Origin: Nocardioides sp. SLBN-35
Lineage (GTDB): Bacteria; Actinomycetota; Actinomycetes; Propionibacteriales; Nocardioidaceae
DNA: 64,000 bases
Assembly (NCBI RefSeq): GCF_006715725.1
Contig: NZ_VFNU01000001.1
Location: 4,898,001 to 4,962,000 of the forward strand
Reading direction: 5' to 3'
The position numbers and the translations under genes were made by a program. This document shows, one piece after another, positions 57,533 to 64,000 of this stretch (positions are counted from its first letter, which is position 1; the number at the start of each line of letters is the position of its first letter). The notes beneath the pieces are model-generated. The model searched no databases. It was given only the letters and a program-made list of their open reading frames with translations, and was not told the DNA's origin.

Positions 57533-58483
57533 TCAGTCCCGCGGCCGCAGCGAGCGCAGCAGCACGCCCACGACCACCAGGCCGGCCACGCCACCGAGCG
57601 CCCACGGCCACCACGACCGCTCGACCTCGACAGGTGCCCGCCCGCTGTCGTCGTCGGCGTCCTGCACCGGCCCGGGCGTCGCCTCCGGCGCGGGTAGCGG
57701 CAGGTCCACCCGCAGCACCTCCGCGCCCGCCCCCTCCGAGCAGACCAGCACCTCCCCGGACTCGCTGATCGCGAGCCCCTCCCCCTGCGGCTGCTGCGGC
57801 AGGTCGACCTGCGCGACCCGCTCCAGCCCCGGCCACGTGTAGACGGCCGCCTGCCCGTAGTTGCGCAGCACCAGGTGCGCGCCGTCGGGGGTGAACGAGC
57901 CGTCGGTGGCGATGCCGAGCACCTCGTCGACGAGGGTCAGCCGGTTCGGTCCGTCGGGGTCGAGGTGCTCGGGCGCGGCGTACAGGCGGCCGATGAACTC
58001 CTTGGCGACGACGTACAGCCGGCCGGTCGCGGGGTCGGCGAGCAGCGTCTCGGCGTCGTGCGGGCCGTCGGGATAGACGAGCCGGTACGTCGGCGCGTGG
58101 ACCTCGCGGTCGCCGCGGCCGAACGGCACCCGCGCGACCTCGACGTGGTCGCGCGAGCCCAGGTTGTCGCCGATGTCGCCGACCCACACCTCGTGGTCGC
58201 CCGCCGGGGCGAGCGCCTCGATGTCGGTGGCGTCGCCCTGCCAGCGGGTGACGCCGACGGTGCCCCCGGTGGCCGGGTCGACGGTGAAGACCCGGTTGCG
58301 GTCGCCGGAGTCGTTCATGGTGACCACCAGGCCGTCGCGGGCGACCAGGCCGCTGGACTCGGTGATCTCGGGGTCGGTGAAGGCGAAGACCGGGTCGGGA
58401 GCAGGCGGCTCGACCGCGGCGCCCGGCGAGAGGAAGCCGATCGCGAAGGGCGCCAGCAGCACCAGCGCCAGGACCTTCCTCAC
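57533..58483 (-). CDS. Secreted, C-terminally anchored propeller-like protein of unknown function
   Basis: A 316-residue protein with N-terminal signal (VLALVLLAPFAIGFLSPGAA) and a C-terminal helix (WWPWALGGVAGLVVVGVLL) followed by basic RSLRPRD, indicating attachment to the outside of the membrane. The middle has repeated strands (VTMNDSGDRNRVFTVDPATG, VWVGDIGDNLGSRD, GRLYVVAKEFIGRLYAAP, LVLRNYGQAAVYTW) like a beta-propeller, with the D-x-G/D-N-D pattern seen in calcium-binding loops. Overlaps the methyltransferase gene by four bases. Exact role unknown. Confidence 0.75.
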   Translation of the reverse strand: MRKVLALVLLAPFAIGFLSPGAAVEPPAPDPVFAFTDPEITESSGLVARDGLVVTMNDSGDRNRVFTVDPATGGTVGVTRWQGDATDIEALAPAGDHEVWVGDIGDNLGSRDHVEVARVPFGRGDREVHAPTYRLVYPDGPHDAETLLADPATGRLYVVAKEFIGRLYAAPEHLDPDGPNRLTLVDEVLGIATDGSFTPDGAHLVLRNYGQAAVYTWPGLERVAQVDLPQQPQGEGLAISESGEVLVCSEGAGAEVLRVDLPLPAPEATPGPVQDADDDSGRAPVEVERSWWPWALGGVAGLVVVGVLLRSLRPRD

Positions 58484-59673
58484 CCGAGCAGCTCCCCGAG
58501 CCGCGGGCGGATCCCCCACGCGGCCACGAGGGCGTCGTACTCCCCCTCGTCGGCGACGGTGCCGGTCCGCACCGCCCGCAGCAGCGTGTTGCGCGGCGTG
58601 TGCTGGCTGTCGACGAACTCCATCACGTCGACCCGGTAGCCGGCCCGCCGCAGCAGCAGCGCGCGCAGCGTGTCGGTCAGGGTGTCGGCGAACCGCTCGC
58701 GCAGGATGCCGTCGCGCACGAGCGAGGCGTACGGCGCCGGCGGTTGCGCGCCGCGCAGCTGCGCCGCGATGTCGTGGTGGCAGCAGGGGGCGGCCAGCAC
58801 CAGCGGCGCGGACCAGCCGACCGCGCGGGTGAGCGCGTCGTCGGTGGCGGTGTCGCAGGCGTGCAGGGCGAGCACGACGTCGGGCGCCTGCTCCAGCTCG
58901 GCGGCACCGATGGTGCCGGCGACGAAGGTCGCGTCGATCCCCAGCTCCCGGGCCACGGAGGCGTTGTGGTCGCGCGACTGCTCCTTCACGTCGACGCCGG
59001 TCAGCCGCACCGGCAGGCCGCGGCGCTCGCTGAGGTAGCGCTGCGCGGCGAAGGTGAGGTAGCCGTTGCCGCAGCCGAGGTCGACCACCCGCAGCGGGTC
59101 CTCGGCCGTCGGCTTGCGCAGGCGGCTCTTGGCGATCGCCTCGGTGACCGACCGGTCCAGGATCCGCAGGAAGTCCTCGACCTGGCGGTACTTCGCCATC
59201 CGGCTCGGCTTGATCCGCCCTTGTGCGTCGGCGAGACCGAGCGCGGCGAACACCGGGTCGTCCTCCGGCAGCAGCCGGTCCTTGGCGCGGTCGTGGCTCC
59301 GGTCCGCCGGCGCCTCCCCCGACCGCGCCGCCGTGTGCACCACCGCGGAGCCCTTCTTGGTCACCCGCAGGCTCAGCTGCTGCTCGTCGGTCTCCACGGT
59401 CCAGTTGCCGAACGGCTCGGCCAACAGCGCGTCGACGGCCTCCTCGGCCGCCGACCCGCGCGCGTGGTTGGCGGTGTGGGCCTGGGTGGCGTCGTACCGC
59501 ACGACCTGGAGGTGCCGTCCCGCCTTGAGGTCCACCCAGCGCAGCTCGACCCGCCGCCACGGAGGTACGGCGGCCCTGCGGCGGCCCGACGCGACGGCCC
59601 TCACCAGGCGCTCGTCGGCCAGCAGGTCCGCCCGGACCCGCGCCAACCCGTCCTCCAGCGCGAGTGTGCTCAC
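58480..59673 (-). CDS. SAM-dependent methyltransferase (Methyltransf_32-like)
   Basis: A 397-residue protein. The N-terminal half (VELRWVDLKAGRHLQVVRYD, AHTANHARG) is of unknown fold, and the C-terminal half is a class I methyltransferase with VVDLGCGNGYLTFAA (motif I), LTGVDVKEQS (II), VLALHACDTATD and APCCHHD. The CCHH segment in AAPCCHHDIAAQL matches PF13679-type enzymes, possibly RNA or small-molecule methylation. GTG at 59673 overlaps the stop of a 28-codon ORF. Confidence 0.88.
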   Translation of the reverse strand: MSTLALEDGLARVRADLLADERLVRAVASGRRRAAVPPWRRVELRWVDLKAGRHLQVVRYDATQAHTANHARGSAAEEAVDALLAEPFGNWTVETDEQQLSLRVTKKGSAVVHTAARSGEAPADRSHDRAKDRLLPEDDPVFAALGLADAQGRIKPSRMAKYRQVEDFLRILDRSVTEAIAKSRLRKPTAEDPLRVVDLGCGNGYLTFAAQRYLSERRGLPVRLTGVDVKEQSRDHNASVARELGIDATFVAGTIGAAELEQAPDVVLALHACDTATDDALTRAVGWSAPLVLAAPCCHHDIAAQLRGAQPPAPYASLVRDGILRERFADTLTDTLRALLLRRAGYRVDVMEFVDSQHTPRNTLLRAVRTGTVADEGEYDALVAAWGIRPRLGELLG

Positions 59674-59756
59674 TTGACCAGGGCCGCCACGATCACGATG
59701 AGCAGGAGTGCCACCAACGCGGCCGGGATGATCAGGCGGCGGTGGCGGGGGTTCAC
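59670..59756 (-). CDS. 28-residue single-helix membrane peptide, coupled to the methyltransferase
   Basis: GTG at 59756 opens an ORF for VNPRHRRLIIPAALVALLL then IVIVAALVK, ending at 59670-59672; the TGA overlaps the methyltransferase GTG (GTGA). It has a basic N-terminus and one hydrophobic helix, a classic small membrane protein. Its tight coupling and proper topology signals make it more likely real than random. Function unknown. Confidence 0.6.
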   Translation of the reverse strand: MNPRHRRLIIPAALVALLLIVIVAALVK

Positions 59757-59793
59757 CCGGCAATCCTACGGTGGCCCGCTCCGCCGGCCGCGA

Positions 59794-61068
59794 TCACCAG
59801 TGCTCGAGCGAGGCGGTCATGATCGTGGCCAGGTCCTCGCCGGCCACGTCCTTGGGCGCGGTGGCGAGCAGCCGCTGCTGCTGCAGCGCACCGTCGACGA
59901 GCGCGTCGACGTCGCCGGCGCCGTACCCGACCTCGGCCAGGCCGTTCGGGATCCCGATGTCGCGCATCAGCGACGCGATCACCCCGGGCAGCACGGACGC
60001 GTCGGAGCCGGAGACGCCGGGCGAGAGCAGCCGCGCGGCCCGCAGGTGTCGCTCGGGCGCCGCGTCGAAGGTGAACCGGAAGGCCTCGGGAGCGGTCAGC
60101 GCCACGGCCATGCCGTGCGGCACCATCGCCTCGTCCTGCGGGTAGTCGGCGGGACGGAAGTCGCGGACCCGGCCGGCGATCGGGTACGCGTTGGCGTGCG
60201 GGATGTGCACGCCGGCATTGCCGAACCCGAGCCCGGCGAAGGTCGCCGCGAGCGCCATCTGCTCGGCCGCCTCGCCGCCGTCGTCGCCCTCCCGCGCCGC
60301 GCGTACGGCGGCCCGGAACGCCCCGGAGAGCATCCCCATCGCCTTCTCCGACCACAGGTCCGCGATCGGGTTCGAGCCGCAGTACGGCACCCGCTGTTGC
60401 GGCTCCTTGGCCGGGAACTCGCCGTACCAGCGGGCGGTGTAGCTCTCCAGCGCGTGGCACAGGATGTCCATCCCGGCCGCCGCGATCACGCCCGCGGGCT
60501 GGGTCGCCGACAGCGCGGGGTCCACGACGGCCAGCCGCGGACGCAGCGCGGGGTGGCTGATGCCGGTCTTCACCTTGAGCGCCAGCACGTCCATCACGCA
60601 GATCGTGGTGGACTCCGCACCCGTCCCCGTCGTCGTCGGTACGGCGGCCAGCGGCAGCACGGGCTGCTCGGGTCCCCGCGCCTTGCCGATGGGCGCGTTG
60701 ACGTAGTCCATCAGCTCGCCCGGGTTGGTCACCAGCAGCGCCACCGCCTTCGCGGTGTCGATCGACGAGCCGCCGCCGACGGCGACCACCGCGTCGAACG
60801 GGCCCTCGCCGCGGGCGAAGGCGACCGCCTCCTCCAGCGAGGCATCGGTCGGCTCGACCCGCGCGCCGGCGTAGGTCACCACCTCGATGCCGTGGCTGCG
60901 CAGGGAGGCTGCGACGGTCTCGGCGTGGCCGGCGGCCAGCACGCCAGGGTCGGTGACCAGCAGGGCCCGGCGCGCGCCCCAGCCGCGGACGTCGTACCCG
61001 ACCTCGGCGGCGGCACCCCGTCCGAACTTGAGGGCGGGCGCGGCGTACGTGAAGACGGTCTCAGTCAC
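59794..61068 (-). CDS. Iron-containing alcohol dehydrogenase, hydroxyacid-oxoacid transhydrogenase-like
   Basis: A 424-residue group III ADH. FGRGAAAEVGYDVR, the nucleotide site VVAVGGGSSIDTAKAVA, VPTTTGTGAESTT, and metal-binding His residues in MDILCHALESYTAR and EAMVPHGMAVALTAPE fit the ADHFE1/hydroxyacid-oxoacid transhydrogenase group, which interconverts gamma-hydroxybutyrate and succinic semialdehyde with 2-oxoglutarate. Substrate is by family only. GTG at 61068 overlaps the Nudix stop. Confidence 0.88.
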   Translation of the reverse strand: MTETVFTYAAPALKFGRGAAAEVGYDVRGWGARRALLVTDPGVLAAGHAETVAASLRSHGIEVVTYAGARVEPTDASLEEAVAFARGEGPFDAVVAVGGGSSIDTAKAVALLVTNPGELMDYVNAPIGKARGPEQPVLPLAAVPTTTGTGAESTTICVMDVLALKVKTGISHPALRPRLAVVDPALSATQPAGVIAAAGMDILCHALESYTARWYGEFPAKEPQQRVPYCGSNPIADLWSEKAMGMLSGAFRAAVRAAREGDDGGEAAEQMALAATFAGLGFGNAGVHIPHANAYPIAGRVRDFRPADYPQDEAMVPHGMAVALTAPEAFRFTFDAAPERHLRAARLLSPGVSGSDASVLPGVIASLMRDIGIPNGLAEVGYGAGDVDALVDGALQQQRLLATAPKDVAGEDLATIMTASLEHW

Positions 61069-61949
61069 GCGTCGACAGTATCGCCGGCTGCCTCGATGGC
61101 GGCCCTGACCGAGCCGTAGACCTTGAGCCTGCGCTCGGCGACGTCGGCGAGCGGCACCCACGCGACGTCGTCGGTCGTGCCGCCCTCCTCGACGACGCGC
61201 GGCTCCCCCGGCCCGACCTCGGCGCGGTAGATGATCCCGATCGCGTGGAAGTCCTCCTCGCGGCCGTTGGGGGCGGTGCCGGTGAAGTGGTGGTCGAGCA
61301 CGGTCAGCAGGTCGCCCGCCTCCCCCTCGAGCCCGCACTCCTCCCACAGCTCGCGGCGGATCGTGTCGGCCGGCGACTCGCCGTGGTCGATCCCGCCGCC
61401 CGGCAGGTGCCAGGTCCCGGGATCGGGCGCGAGGTCGGAGGTGCGGGTCAGCAGGATCGCGCCGTCCCTGACGACATAGGCGTAGGCGGCGGTGCGCTGC
61501 CGCTGGCGCACGGCGTACGACGCCAGCGCGTCGCTCACCAGGCTCACCGTCGGCACGGTCCCGTCGAGCACGGCCGCGATCGGCTTCCATGCCGCCTCGG
61601 CGGTCGAGCCGTCGACCTCGGTGACGTGCGGCTCGGGCGCGTCGGCCGGCACCCAGCCCTCGTAGACGATCCGTACCGAGTGGGCGTCGACCCGGCGCCC
61701 GCGGCGCCACGAGTCGGCGACGTGGAGGGAGTGCACGTGGGCGGTCTCGCCGACCTCGGCGTGCAGTCCGGTCTCCTCGTAGACCTCGCGCACCACCGCG
61801 TCGCGCGGATCCTCCCCGTGGTCGACACCGCCGCCGGGCAGGGACCACAGCTCGCGCTTGGTCACCCGCTCGGCCAGCCGGGAGAGCAGGATCTGGTCGC
61901 CGCGGACGATGACGGCGTACGCCGCCAGCCGCTGCACCCGCTGCCCCAT
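61065..61949 (-). CDS. Tandem double-Nudix hydrolase
   Basis: A 294-residue protein (298 if the ATG at 61961 is used) with two Nudix domains. The first box is GGGVDHGEDPRDAVVREVYE then ETGL; the second is GGGIDHGESPADTIRRELWE then ECGL. Both keep the metal-binding REUxEExGU pattern, so both may be active on nucleoside diphosphate-linked compounds. A duplicated, fused arrangement is uncommon. Its upstream leader lies in a 22-base repeat array that begins 2 bases before ATG 61961; the gene end overlaps the ADH start. Confidence 0.9.
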   Translation of the reverse strand: MGQRVQRLAAYAVIVRGDQILLSRLAERVTKRELWSLPGGGVDHGEDPRDAVVREVYEETGLHAEVGETAHVHSLHVADSWRRGRRVDAHSVRIVYEGWVPADAPEPHVTEVDGSTAEAAWKPIAAVLDGTVPTVSLVSDALASYAVRQRQRTAAYAYVVRDGAILLTRTSDLAPDPGTWHLPGGGIDHGESPADTIRRELWEECGLEGEAGDLLTVLDHHFTGTAPNGREEDFHAIGIIYRAEVGPGEPRVVEEGGTTDDVAWVPLADVAERRLKVYGSVRAAIEAAGDTVDA

Positions 61950-61963
61950 CGCCTGCCCCATCC

Positions 61964-62143
61964 GTTGAGTTGCCCCATCCTCACCGTTGAGTTGCCGCAT
62001 GCTCACCTTCGAGTTGCCGGTCCGTCACGGATGAGGCCGTGGTCCGAGCCTATGCCGTCGCACGGCTTCGCGAACCAGTGGGAGGCCCGGCAACTCAAGG
62101 GCAAGGATGGGGAAACTCAACGGTGAGGATGGGGAAACTCAAC
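61964..62143. repeat. 22-base-period GTTGAGTTGCC repeat array with inverted half, copy 2
   Basis: Direct units start at 61964 and 61986, with a partial third at 62008-62018. After a 70-base non-repeated centre (62019-62088), inverted units follow: a half at 62089-62099 and full units at 62100-62121 and 62122-62143. All full units are 22 bases. The TGA of the reductase gene (62139-62141) lies in the last unit at the same position as the TGA of the CocE gene in the 24.3 kb copy. Confidence 0.85.
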
Positions 62144-63377
62144 TGAAGGGCGGGCGGCTGTCGCGGGCCAGCGAGTGGCGTCCGGCCCAGCGCCAGACGC
62201 GTGCGGAGCGGTCCCGGTCCTCGTCGGTGACCAGGTTGCCCATCCAGCGCAGGGCGAGGGTCATCAGCAGGTCCGAGCGCATCCCGACCGGGCCGAGGGC
62301 CGGCAGCAGCCGCGGCACGGTGACCAGGCCGGCGAGCCGGCGCGCGATCGAGAAGGACTCGCCGTAGTGCTCGCGCAGGATCGCGGGCCACACCACGGCG
62401 AGGTCGGCCTCAGGTGTCGTGGCGAGCAGCTCGGCGACCACCCGGCCGGTCTCCAGGCCGTAGTCGATGCCCTCGCCGTTGAGCGGGTTGACGCACGCGG
62501 CGGCGTCGCCGATCAGCGCCCAGTTGCGGCCGGCGACGTGGGACACCGCGCCGCCCATCGGCAGCAGCGCGGAGGTCGGGGCGCGCAGCTCGTCACCCAG
62601 GCCGAACTCCTCACGCAACCGGTCGGCGTACAGCTTCATGAGGGGCTTGATCGCCACGTCCGCGGGCCGCTTCGCGGTCGCGAGCGTGCCGGCGCCGAGG
62701 TTGACCTCGCCGGTGCCGGCGCCGAGCGGGAAGATCCAGCCGTAGCCGGACAGGATCTCGTCCTGCTCGCCGCGCAGCTCGAGGTGCGAGCTGATCCACG
62801 GGTCGTCGGCGCGGGTCGAGGTGACGTAGGAGCGCCCGGCGACGCCGTAGACCGTGTCGCGGTGCCACTCCCGCCCGAGCACCTTGCCCAGCGGCGAGCG
62901 CACGCCGTCGGCCACGACCAGCCGCCTGCAGGCGATCTCGCGGCCGTCCTTGAGCACGACCGCGGCGACCCGCTCCCCCTCCATGCGTACGTCGACCGCG
63001 CGGGCCCCGTCGAGCGCGGTCGCGCCCGCCTTGATCGCGGTGGTGCGCAGGTGGTCGTCGAGCTCGGTGCGCGCGATGGCGCTGCCCCAGTCGGGCAGGT
63101 TGCCGCCGGGCCACGGCAGGTGCAGGGTCTGGCCGAACCCGTGCGCCCGGAGCCCCTGGTTGACGGTGTGCGAGCGGACCCAGTCGCGCAGCCCCAGCCG
63201 CTCCAGCTCACCGATCGCGCGCGGCGTCAGTCCGTCACCACAGGTCTTGTCGCGCGGGAACACCGCTGCGTCGGCCAGGACGACGTCGAGGCCGGCGCGG
63301 GCCGCCCAGGCGGCGGCCGCGGAGCCGGCGGGACCGGCACCGACGACGAGGACGTCGGTCTGCAGGGGTGCGCTCAC
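62139..63377 (-). CDS. Geranylgeranyl reductase family FAD enzyme (MenJ-like)
   Basis: A 412-residue flavoenzyme. FAD-binding VLVVGAGPAGSAAAAWAARA, the PRDKTCGDGLTPRAI motif of the geranylgeranyl reductase family, and ALIGDAAACVNPLNGEGIDYG are intact. In mycobacteria MenJ reduces one isoprene double bond of menaquinone; that role is likely but not proven here. GTG at 63377 is used. The stop TGA is in the 22-base repeat array, giving a C-terminus PPFS. Confidence 0.88.
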   Translation of the reverse strand: MSAPLQTDVLVVGAGPAGSAAAAWAARAGLDVVLADAAVFPRDKTCGDGLTPRAIGELERLGLRDWVRSHTVNQGLRAHGFGQTLHLPWPGGNLPDWGSAIARTELDDHLRTTAIKAGATALDGARAVDVRMEGERVAAVVLKDGREIACRRLVVADGVRSPLGKVLGREWHRDTVYGVAGRSYVTSTRADDPWISSHLELRGEQDEILSGYGWIFPLGAGTGEVNLGAGTLATAKRPADVAIKPLMKLYADRLREEFGLGDELRAPTSALLPMGGAVSHVAGRNWALIGDAAACVNPLNGEGIDYGLETGRVVAELLATTPEADLAVVWPAILREHYGESFSIARRLAGLVTVPRLLPALGPVGMRSDLLMTLALRWMGNLVTDEDRDRSARVWRWAGRHSLARDSRPPFS

Positions 63378-63403
63378 CCCGTGATTCTCTCAGGCGACCC
63401 GAC

Positions 63404-63928
63404 TCATCCCCGCTTCCGGTACGCCGTGTGCGAGATCAGGTGGACCGCCGGGTCCAGGCAGCCGGTGGTCGGGTGCGCCACGAACTGCGACCGGGTCGCG
63501 TTCGGGACGTAGATCCGGAAGCCGTCGACGGCGTGCGGCCGGCAGGCCGCGGCGTCGTAGTTCTCGGCGACGGTCTCGTCGACGCGGCTCACAGCGCGTT
63601 GCCCGGGTCGCAGGACGAACGAGCCTCCGGAGCCCTGGCGATCCGCGGGCGCGCCGATCTGGGTGCCGTTGCCGTCACCGACGTACGACAGGCCGCCGAA
63701 GCCGCCCGTGCGGCACCGGTGCCCGGACACGTTGCGCAGCACGATCTTCCCGAACCGGTGCCCGGCGCCGTTGTCGGTGGCGCGGTAGCGGGCATGCAGG
63801 TCGGCGTCGTGGCAGCGCGGGACGGCCGACGCGGCGGCCGCCGACGGGGTGCCGGCGAGAACCGGCACGGAGAACGACCCCGCCGCCACGAGGAGCGCGA
63901 CAGCGGGCAGAAGCAGGAACCTGTTCAC
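63404..63928 (-). CDS. Secreted DUF4232 protein
   Basis: A 174-residue exported protein with signal peptide (LLLPAVALLVAAGSFSVPVLA) and DUF4232 core: CHDADLHARYRATDNGAGHR, IVLRNVSGHRCRTGGFGGL and SYVGDGNG. Cysteines near 39, 71, 129 and 156 probably form disulfides. Function is unknown; family is common in actinobacterial secretomes. The remaining 72 bases to the window end contain no clear gene. Confidence 0.82.
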   Translation of the reverse strand: MNRFLLLPAVALLVAAGSFSVPVLAGTPSAAAASAVPRCHDADLHARYRATDNGAGHRFGKIVLRNVSGHRCRTGGFGGLSYVGDGNGTQIGAPADRQGSGGSFVLRPGQRAVSRVDETVAENYDAAACRPHAVDGFRIYVPNATRSQFVAHPTTGCLDPAVHLISHTAYRKRG

Positions 63929-64000
63929 ACCTTGTAGGACGAACGGCAGGCCCCGCGGGTTGCCTCGAAATGGCCGGAGGCCCTCCCGAGCAGTGCTCGG

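Overview
This is a 64 kb chromosomal segment of a high-GC actinobacterium. Codon use is strongly G/C-ending, GTG starts are frequent, genes are often joined by 4-base ATGA/GTGA overlaps, and the gene set (IdeR-type regulator, PdxH divergent from citrate synthase, menaquinone-type reductase, Beta_propel protein next to a SigE-family sigma factor) fits the Nocardioides/Propionibacteriales group; this placement is inference. I saw no tRNA, rRNA, transposase, prophage or CRISPR array. The only stretch near 300 bases without a confirmed gene is 9447-9780.

Layout. 1-7.3 kb: tail of an ECF sigma factor and an overlapping membrane beta-propeller protein, a DUF2277 protein, a PIMT-like methyltransferase, a sirtuin, IdeR, a hotdog-type protein and a GH13 alpha-glucosidase. 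7.3-9.5 kb: MarR regulator and its DHA2 efflux pump. 9.8-15.4 kb: a quinate/shikimate catabolic operon (importer, dehydroquinase, shikimate dehydrogenase, dehydroshikimate dehydratase) with a divergent LacI regulator. 15.4-18.1 kb: MetQNI importer. 18.2-24.3 kb: two lipoproteins and a TetR-controlled heterodimeric ABC exporter. 24.4-34.2 kb: a secreted CocE-type hydrolase, a patatin, and a tightly overlapping operon of ketosynthase III, MBL hydrolase, adenylate-forming enzyme, NAD-dependent reductase, two glycosyltransferases and an unassigned protein, probably a glycolipid or beta-lactone-like pathway. 34-43 kb: PdxH/citrate synthase, an M15-like secreted protein, and regulator-transporter pairs (LysR/EamA, FadR/MFS, MocR/PNPOx-like). 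43.5-47.2 kb: two-component system with an ABC-2 transporter. 47.3-53.2 kb: PucR regulator, polar amino-acid-type ABC importer and a flavin monooxygenase. 53-64 kb: SerC, acetyltransferases, macro domain, DUF1905, topoisomerase IB, methyltransferase with a 28-residue membrane ORF, a transhydrogenase-like ADH, a double Nudix protein, a geranylgeranyl-reductase family enzyme and a DUF4232 protein.

The most unusual feature is a set of palindromic elements at gene ends. Two loci (43.3 and 47.2 kb, both between convergent genes) carry an 11-base dyad, GCCGACCCGGC, repeated three times at exactly 32-base spacing and then in inverted orientation at the same 32-base spacing. Two others (24.3 and 62.0 kb) carry a 22-base-period repeat with core GTTGAGTTGCC, in direct and then inverted copies. 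A perfect 21-base inverted repeat at 41.2 kb contains the stop codons of both convergent genes. In four loci the stop codon of a neighbouring gene lies inside the repeat. A further palindromic element sits in frame inside a glycosyltransferase gene at 31.4 kb. These suggest small mobile or regulatory elements that colonise stop codons, possibly as phased protein-binding arrays.
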